From NCBI GenBank assembly GCA_011065225.1, contig JAAKFC010000036.1, forward strand, positions 1-10,849: 10,849 nucleotides of DNA, given 5' to 3'. A program made the position numbers and the translations under genes. This stretch comes from Chlamydiota bacterium (GTDB taxonomy: Bacteria > Chlamydiota > Chlamydiia > Chlamydiales > Rhabdochlamydiaceae). The first letter of the stretch is position 1. Each line of letters begins with the position of its first letter. Under the pieces are notes generated by a model. That model was given only the letters and a program-made list of their open reading frames with translations, was not told the DNA's origin and searched no databases. Below, piece by piece: positions 7,701 to 10,849 of this stretch.

Positions 7701-8385
7701 AATCTTGAATCACCATTTTTTGAGTTGATCGAACTTTTGCATTAGGAGGAATATATCCTCCAATTGTCATGCAAGGATGGCAAAAAACTCCCTTACCCAC
7801 CACTGTTCCTGGATTGGTTACCGCATTGCAACCAAATTGCGCATCATCTCCGATAATGGCCCCAAGCTTTTTCAAATTTGTGGAAATCTTTTGTCCTGCA
7901 TCCGAGATCTGAATCGTTTGATTGTCAAGCCGCAAGTTAGCAAGCTTTACTCCCGCGCCCAAATTGACTCGATTTCCCAAAATGGAATCCCCCACATAAT
8001 TGAAGTGGGCAATGCAGACGCCATCTAACAAAATCGAAGATTTAACCTCTGTGCTATTGCCAATGATGCACCCATTTCCTGCCAGGACAAATCCGCGTAT
8101 ATAGGCTCCATGGCGCACTTCACAATTCTCTCCAATCACGCAGGGACCGCGAATGAAGGCTCCAGGCTCAACAATAGTTCCTTTCCCAATCGAAATTTTT
8201 TCTGGATCAACAAGAACAGCCCCTTTGGGAATCTCACATTCAATCTTCCCAAGCTCTACGTGAGCAAAAAATTCCTCTAGACGTGCCAAAGCACACCAGG
8301 CATATTGACATTCCTCAAATACCTGAGCTAAAGCAAAATCTTTCAAGTTAAAGAACTGGTCAAGTAAAAATTTTTCCATGTCCAT
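7678..8385 (-). CDS. glmU: GlmU-like left-handed beta-helix acyltransferase, lacks uridylyltransferase domain
   Basis: A 235-residue hexapeptide-repeat protein. Residues about 50-215 show the imperfect [LIV]-G-x4 pattern of a left-handed beta-helix (for example VIGENCEV, IIGNSTEV, IIGDDAQF). It resembles the C-terminal acetyltransferase half of GlmU: AHFNYVGDSILGNRVNLGAG (126-145) aligns with the GlmU AGHLSYLGD...VNIGAG block, preserving the catalytic-type His127, Tyr130 and Asn141. The N-terminal nucleotidyltransferase with its GxGTRM loop is absent, and the first 50 residues are helical instead. The Chlamydia glmU annotation is, as I recall, similarly short. The symbol follows that annotation; true activity (GlcN-1-P acetylation or another acyl transfer) is unproven. 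The ATG at 8385 is taken, although the ATG at 8379 is equally possible. Neither has a clear ribosome-binding site. It heads the operon with ispA. Confidence 0.8.
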   Translation of the reverse strand: MDMEKFLLDQFFNLKDFALAQVFEECQYAWCALARLEEFFAHVELGKIECEIPKGAVLVDPEKISIGKGTIVEPGAFIRGPCVIGENCEVRHGAYIRGFVLAGNGCIIGNSTEVKSSILLDGVCIAHFNYVGDSILGNRVNLGAGVKLANLRLDNQTIQISDAGQKISTNLKKLGAIIGDDAQFGCNAVTNPGTVVGKGVFCHPCMTIGGYIPPNAKVRSTQKMVIQDYVDRSCF

Positions 8386-8394
8386 TGTAGATTC

Positions 8395-8610
8395 TAATCC
8401 AAAGCTTCTTATTTTTTAAAGAATACTCTCTTTATATGCTATATTCTTCTTCTTCTGGAGCTGTGGAAATGTTGATAACCCTGATATTTTCAGAGAGAAA
8501 AAGCCCTGTCAATAACTTGTTGATGGGCAGAAGATAAATTGAAGATAACACACCTTTAAACAATGCATCAGCAACTTGTCAACAAGCTATCAACAGGGTT
8601 TTCCACAATC
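8395..8610. other. oriC: Candidate replication origin (DnaA-box-like clusters)
   Basis: A non-coding stretch between divergent genes. An AT-rich part (8395-8455) is followed by six 9-mers close to the DnaA box TTATCCACA. Minus strand: ATTTCCACA (8462-8470), TTATCAACA (8470-8478), TTATTGACA (8507-8515). Plus strand: TTGTCAACA (8576-8584), CTATCAACA (8587-8595), TTTTCCACA (8599-8607). Two match 8 of 9 bases and four match 7 of 9. The clusters face opposite ways, and 8504-8527 pairs with 8575-8598 as an imperfect inverted repeat (18 of 24). The neighbours matter: in Chlamydiaceae the assigned origin lies near hemB, a few genes from ispA/glmU (recalled, not checked). No dnaA gene or measured skew supports it here. 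Alternatively it could be a large operator for the two flanking genes. Confidence 0.55.
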
Positions 8611-8687
8611 CAAAATTTCGATCTTGTAATGATGGGGCATATTTGCTATTTTGTCTCAGATTTTGTCACAACCCAAGGAAAAAACAA

Positions 8688-8945
8688 ATGGAAGTTCAAA
8701 AACCGATTCAGTTAACCAATCCACAATTTCCACAGTTAAATGAATCACAAAAAAACAGTTTGAAAATTGTCAAAAATAGAATGTTACCAATAATTGAAAA
8801 AAGTCTCTCAGAAATTGAGGAAAACTATAAAAGAGAACCTTTGGATAATCGTATTGATGATGATATTAAAAAATGTCAGAAACAACTTAATGCTAACGCA
8901 AATTTAATTAGAGCGATAGTAGAAAAGGGGGATAAATACGAGTAA
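8688..8945 (+). CDS. Hypothetical small charged protein
   Basis: An 85-residue protein I do not recognise. The start at 8688 is favoured over an in-frame ATG at 8643 because AAGGA (8675-8679) lies eight bases upstream. The N-terminus is proline- and glutamine-rich (VQKPIQLTNPQFPQLNESQ). Residues about 20-82 are charged and probably helical, with possible coiled-coil character (NRMLPIIEKSLSEIEENYKRE, IDDDIKKCQKQLNANANLIRAIVEKG). There is no signal peptide or membrane segment. The gene is more A+T-rich than its neighbours. It directly follows the DnaA-box-like region and ends five bases before the 3' end of the opposing tRNA gene. A role near the origin is only a guess from position. Confidence 0.65.
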   Translation: MEVQKPIQLTNPQFPQLNESQKNSLKIVKNRMLPIIEKSLSEIEENYKREPLDNRIDDDIKKCQKQLNANANLIRAIVEKGDKYE

Positions 8946-8950
8946 GGTAA

Positions 8951-9024
8951 TCTGGGAGAGAGGATTCGAACCTCCGACCTCTTGCACCCCATGCAAGCGC
9001 GCTACCAAGCTGCGCTACACCCAG
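8951..9024 (-). tRNA. tRNA-Pro (anticodon GGG)
   Basis: Reading the minus strand gives a complete 74-base cloverleaf: acceptor CTGGGTG/CTCCCAG, D-stem GCGC/GCGC with loop AGCTTGGTA, anticodon stem CTTGC/GCAAG around the loop ATGGGGT (anticodon GGG, reading CCC and CCU), variable AGGTC, T-arm GGAGG-TTCGAAT-CCTCT, discriminator A. The acceptor has one T/T mismatch at pair 6-67, and the T-stem outer pair is G/T. No CCA is encoded; the next bases are TTA, so CCA must be added after transcription. Confidence 0.96.
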
Positions 9025-9034
9025 ATATTGCGAG

Positions 9035-9075
9035 ATAGGCTTAATAAGCCTATAGTGAATAAAGCTAAAAGTCAA
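9035..9075 (-). promoter_or_regulatory. Promoter of tRNA-Pro overlapped by a 19-base palindrome
   Basis: On the minus strand TTGACT (9075-9070) and TATAGG (9054-9049) are 15 bases apart, a short but plausible -35/-10 pair. They would start transcription near 9042, about 18 bases before the tRNA. A perfect palindrome with 9-base arms, ATAGGCTTA-A-TAAGCCTAT (9035-9053), covers the -10 box and start site. It may be an operator or a leader hairpin trimmed by RNase P. Confidence 0.45.
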
Positions 9076-9115
9076 TCGCTTGTAGGAAACCATCAAGTGA
9101 GTTAAACTCTTTCCT

Positions 9116-9790
9116 ATGCAACTCGCGAAAAACTGGCATGCAGTCCTAACAGATGAAATTTCTAAGCCCTATATCAAAGAGCTGAAGAAATTTTTAGAAA
9201 AAGAAGAAAAGAGCGGCCAAGTGGTTTATCCACCACAGCCGCTCATCTTTCATGCCTTTGGCCATACACCCTATAAAGATGTCAAGGTTGTCATCATGGG
9301 TCAAGATCCCTACCATGGACCGGGCCAGGCTCATGGAATGAGTTTTAGCGTTCCTTGTGGAATTCCTCCGCCACCATCATTGAAAAACATCTTCAAAGAA
9401 CTCGAAGATGATTGCAAAATTTCTCCTCCCCAAACAGGTTGTCTCACTTCATGGGCCAAGCAAGGTGTTCTTCTTCTCAATGCCACACTCACTGTGCGCA
9501 GTGGCCAGCCGAAGTCCCATTACGGCAAAGGATGGGAAGAATTCACGAATGCAGTGATTGCTAAACTCGCTGAGCGAAAAGATCCGATTGTATTCATGCT
9601 TTGGGGAAAATCAGCAAAAGAAAAATGTGATCACCTGCTTGCACAGACTCATCATATTGTATTCACATCTGCACACCCATCGCCCTATTCAGCCCACTAT
9701 GGCTTTTTTGGCTGTCGCCATTTCTCGAAGGGCAATCAATATCTCAAAAAATGGGGGAAGGCCCCAATTGATTGGACCATCAAAACTTAA
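9116..9790 (+). CDS. ung: Uracil-DNA glycosylase, family 1
   Basis: A 224-residue family 1 uracil-DNA glycosylase that removes uracil from DNA at the start of base excision repair. Seen: the water-activating motif GQDPYH (62-67, Asp64), the uracil-pocket segment GMSFSVP (74-80), LLLNATLTVR (119-128) with Asn122, VFMLWGKSA (159-167), and the minor-groove motif HPSPYSAHYGFFGCRHFS (187-204) with His187. The residue after HPSP is Tyr rather than the Leu that intercalates DNA in the E. coli enzyme. Length is normal. ATG 9116 is the only sensible start, but no ribosome-binding site is placed well. The leader can fold: TAGGAAA (9083-9089) pairs with TTTCCTA (9110-9116), enclosing GAGT/ACTC. The stop shares bases with that of the opposing gene. 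Confidence 0.96.
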   Translation: MQLAKNWHAVLTDEISKPYIKELKKFLEKEEKSGQVVYPPQPLIFHAFGHTPYKDVKVVIMGQDPYHGPGQAHGMSFSVPCGIPPPPSLKNIFKELEDDCKISPPQTGCLTSWAKQGVLLLNATLTVRSGQPKSHYGKGWEEFTNAVIAKLAERKDPIVFMLWGKSAKEKCDHLLAQTHHIVFTSAHPSPYSAHYGFFGCRHFSKGNQYLKKWGKAPIDWTIKT

Positions 9791-10161
9791 GCTGCGTTTT
9801 TGTTAAACAAAGGAGCAAAGTGCTTTTGGTAAAAGCCTTTTCCAACTTCTTTAGCTTGATCTGCAACTTTTTCAGCTTTGTTCTTGATATGGTCTTGTTG
9901 GTCTTTAGTGAGAACCTTATCAATCCCTTTTTTGATCATATCAAATGTAAAGCGAACAGCTTTTTCAACTAGGCCAGCAAGAATAAAACCCGCATAAGCA
10001 GCAATTGTAATTGCAGAGCGAACAATATGAACAGCTATGGATGTACCTGCACCTTTGTTTTGGATATCATAATCGAAAAAGAACCCTTGAAAAGGTAGTG
10101 CTTCCCTTAGAGAATGTGTAAAGGGAGCGTTTTCTTGATTTAAATTAAAAATTGATGACAT
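9787..10161 (-). CDS. Hypothetical small membrane-associated protein
   Basis: A 124-residue protein I do not recognise. The N-terminus is polar (MSSIFNLNQENAPFTHSLRE). Residues about 41-67 (SIAVHIVRSAITIAAYAGFILAGLVEK) form one or two hydrophobic helices. The C-terminal half is lysine-rich and probably amphipathic helix (FDMIKKGIDKVLTKDQQDHIKNKAEKVADQAKEVG). The start is well supported: AAGGAG (10175-10170) lies eight bases before the ATG, and a near-consensus promoter lies upstream. There is no cleavable signal peptide, which would allow a membrane or secreted small protein in a chlamydia-like bacterium; that is speculation. Its stop codon overlaps the ung stop. A broken gene of similar size and character lies immediately upstream on the same strand. 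Confidence 0.72.
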   Translation of the reverse strand: MSSIFNLNQENAPFTHSLREALPFQGFFFDYDIQNKGAGTSIAVHIVRSAITIAAYAGFILAGLVEKAVRFTFDMIKKGIDKVLTKDQQDHIKNKAEKVADQAKEVGKGFYQKHFAPLFNKNAA

Positions 10162-10208
10162 TATTATTTCTCCTTTTTGTATAAAATAAAAACTAAAATA
10201 GTAACTAT

Positions 10209-10237
10209 ATTTTATTAAGTATTCTTAATAATGTCAA
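10209..10237 (-). promoter_or_regulatory. Strong promoter with perfect dyad in the spacer
   Basis: On the minus strand TTGACA (10237-10232), a 17-base spacer and TAAAAT (10214-10209) make a near-consensus sigma-70/sigma-66 type promoter for the 124-residue gene. The bases 10212-10231 form a perfect inverted repeat, TTATTAAG and CTTAATAA around AATA, filling the spacer and entering the -10 box. A regulator bound there would block RNA polymerase. Both elements are seen; the regulator is inferred. Confidence 0.6.
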
Positions 10238-10262
10238 CTCAAATAGAATCTATATATTGTAA

Positions 10263-10636
10263 TTAAATATTTAAATCTTTAGAAAAAAGGCTTAAAGTAG
10301 AAAGGATTACAGCTTCAATGGAGAAAAGAGCGCCTCCCATAAGATTCTCTCCTACAAATTCACCAATCATTCCTTCTGATTTTGCTCCTGAGAATTCAAA
10401 GAACAGAAGCCCAAGAACCTTCTGATTTTGCTCCTGAGAATTCAAAGAACAGAAGCCCAAAAAATCCGAATGCTCCTCTTACGATACTTTCAATGATGCC
10501 TATAAGGGATCGTACAAAAATCCGTAAATTTAGTAATGAATTTTCCACCTAAACTTTTAGATGTTACTCCATGCTCATTATGTCGAGCATAATATATTGA
10601 GCTAGAGATAGATATGCCTGGAGTAATTGCTTTCAT
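10263..10636 (-). pseudogene. Broken small gene, reconstructable to 108 codons
   Basis: From ATG 10636 (AAGG at 10647-10644 upstream) the frame encodes MKAITPGISISSSIYYARHNEHG... and stops at 10490 after 48 codons. Two changes restore one long frame: removing one T from a five-T tract (10520-10516) and removing one copy of a 46-bp tandem duplication (10372-10463). The result is 108 residues ending STLSLFSKDLNI at the stop at 10263, with hydrophobic stretches FVRSLIGIIESIV, GAFGFFGLLFF and ALFSIEAVILSTLSL. That both repairs join cleanly to an open tail is good evidence of a recent decay. I do not recognise the family. Like its neighbour it is small, A+T-rich and hydrophobic, and the two share a weak VRSxI stretch. 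The local 65-codon frame ending at 10263 is a remnant of this gene. Confidence 0.6.
10372..10463. repeat. 46-bp tandem direct repeat, two copies
   Basis: Copies at 10372-10417 and 10418-10463 differ at one base (G/A near the end). Each begins CCTTCTGATTTTGCTCC and contains CTTCTG and CAGAAG as a short inverted repeat. Because 46 is not a multiple of three, the duplication shifts the frame of the gene it lies in. It is probably a slipped-strand duplication. Confidence 0.92.
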
Positions 10637-10849
10637 GATTTTACCTTTTTATTAAATAAGTATTTTATAATATCTTAATTTAAATGTTAATTTTTAAACT
10701 AATTAATCGATTAATTAATTATAAATCGGATGAGGTTGGGTTGGGTTGGGTTTGTAGAGCCGCTTTATAAGTATTTGGTTCTAAACACTCTGCGTCGTGG
10801 GCTGAGGCCAAGAAGGATCTGGACAGGGATGAAGGCCGCATTGGACGAG
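10637..10849. other. Unassigned right-edge region: AT palindrome, TTGGG repeats, G+C-rich end
   Basis: The first part (10637-10725) is very A+T-rich and should hold the promoter of the broken gene; it includes a perfect 18-base palindrome TAATTAATCGATTAATTA (10700-10717). Bases 10734-10750 are GG followed by three TTGGG units. From about 10755 the DNA is visibly richer in G+C (around 60% in the last 60 bases) than the rest. A frame opens at ATG 10730 and stays open for 40 codons to the edge, but it has no ribosome-binding site and no recognised similarity. It could be the start of an RNA gene or foreign DNA. Confidence 0.35.

Noticed and set aside
8908..9096. 62-codon minus-strand frame across the tRNA
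   Set aside because: It reads through the tRNA-Pro gene and has no protein-like features; it is a chance frame.
10372..10463. CRISPR-like array
   Set aside because: There are only two directly abutting copies with no spacer, and no cas gene; it is a simple tandem duplication.
1..10849. Insertion sequence, phage or integrase remnants
   Set aside because: No transposase or integrase motifs and no terminal inverted repeats with target duplications were seen.
10730..10849. Partial CDS open to the right edge (40 codons)
   Set aside because: No ribosome-binding site and no recognised similarity; the TTGGG array forms its first codons, so I left it as unassigned sequence.

Overview
The window looks like the chromosome of a chlamydia-related bacterium outside the Chlamydiaceae (Waddlia-, Parachlamydia- or Simkania-like). 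I infer this from two tandem MOMP-like outer-membrane porins with CxC cysteines, a pair of genes resembling Chlamydia ispA (CT628) and the short glmU-like acyltransferase (CT629), recA and ung nearby, and a glucokinase, which environmental chlamydiae carry and Chlamydiaceae lack. Base composition is moderate (low to mid 40s % G+C by eye). No genus can be fixed without a search.

Layout. 1-1844: two paralogous porin genes on +, the first cut by the window edge. A 32-base palindrome followed by a T run covers the start of the second. 1834-5431: a two-gene sugar operon on -, glucokinase then a GH63-type glycosidase, with overlapping reading frames. 5432-5768: a divergent spacer upstream of recA and glk with hairpins, a short tandem repeat and perhaps a small ORF. 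5769-6821: recA on +. 6792-8385: glmU-like gene then short-chain prenyl diphosphate synthase on -, overlapping. 8386-8687: a non-coding region with an AT-rich flank and two opposed clusters of DnaA-box-like 9-mers, the best candidate for a replication origin. 8688-8945: an unknown 85-residue protein. 8951-9024: tRNA-Pro(GGG) on -. 9116-9790: ung on +. 9787-10161: an unknown small protein on - with a strong promoter whose spacer holds a perfect dyad. 10263-10636: a broken small gene with a 46-bp tandem duplication. 10637-10849: AT-rich palindrome, TTGGG repeats, then a G+C-richer edge segment I cannot identify.

How it works together. The glucosidase and glucokinase overlap and probably release and trap glucose as glucose-6-phosphate. 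The glmU-like and prenyl synthase genes feed envelope and isoprenoid metabolism. recA and ung serve DNA repair. The porins supply outer-membrane permeability.

The most interesting points are the origin-like region beside the ispA/glmU pair, the tail-to-tail junctions that all overlap or nearly touch, the palindrome between the porin genes, the operator-like dyad before the 124-residue gene, and the reconstructable broken gene at the right end. I did not find an obviously new multi-gene system.
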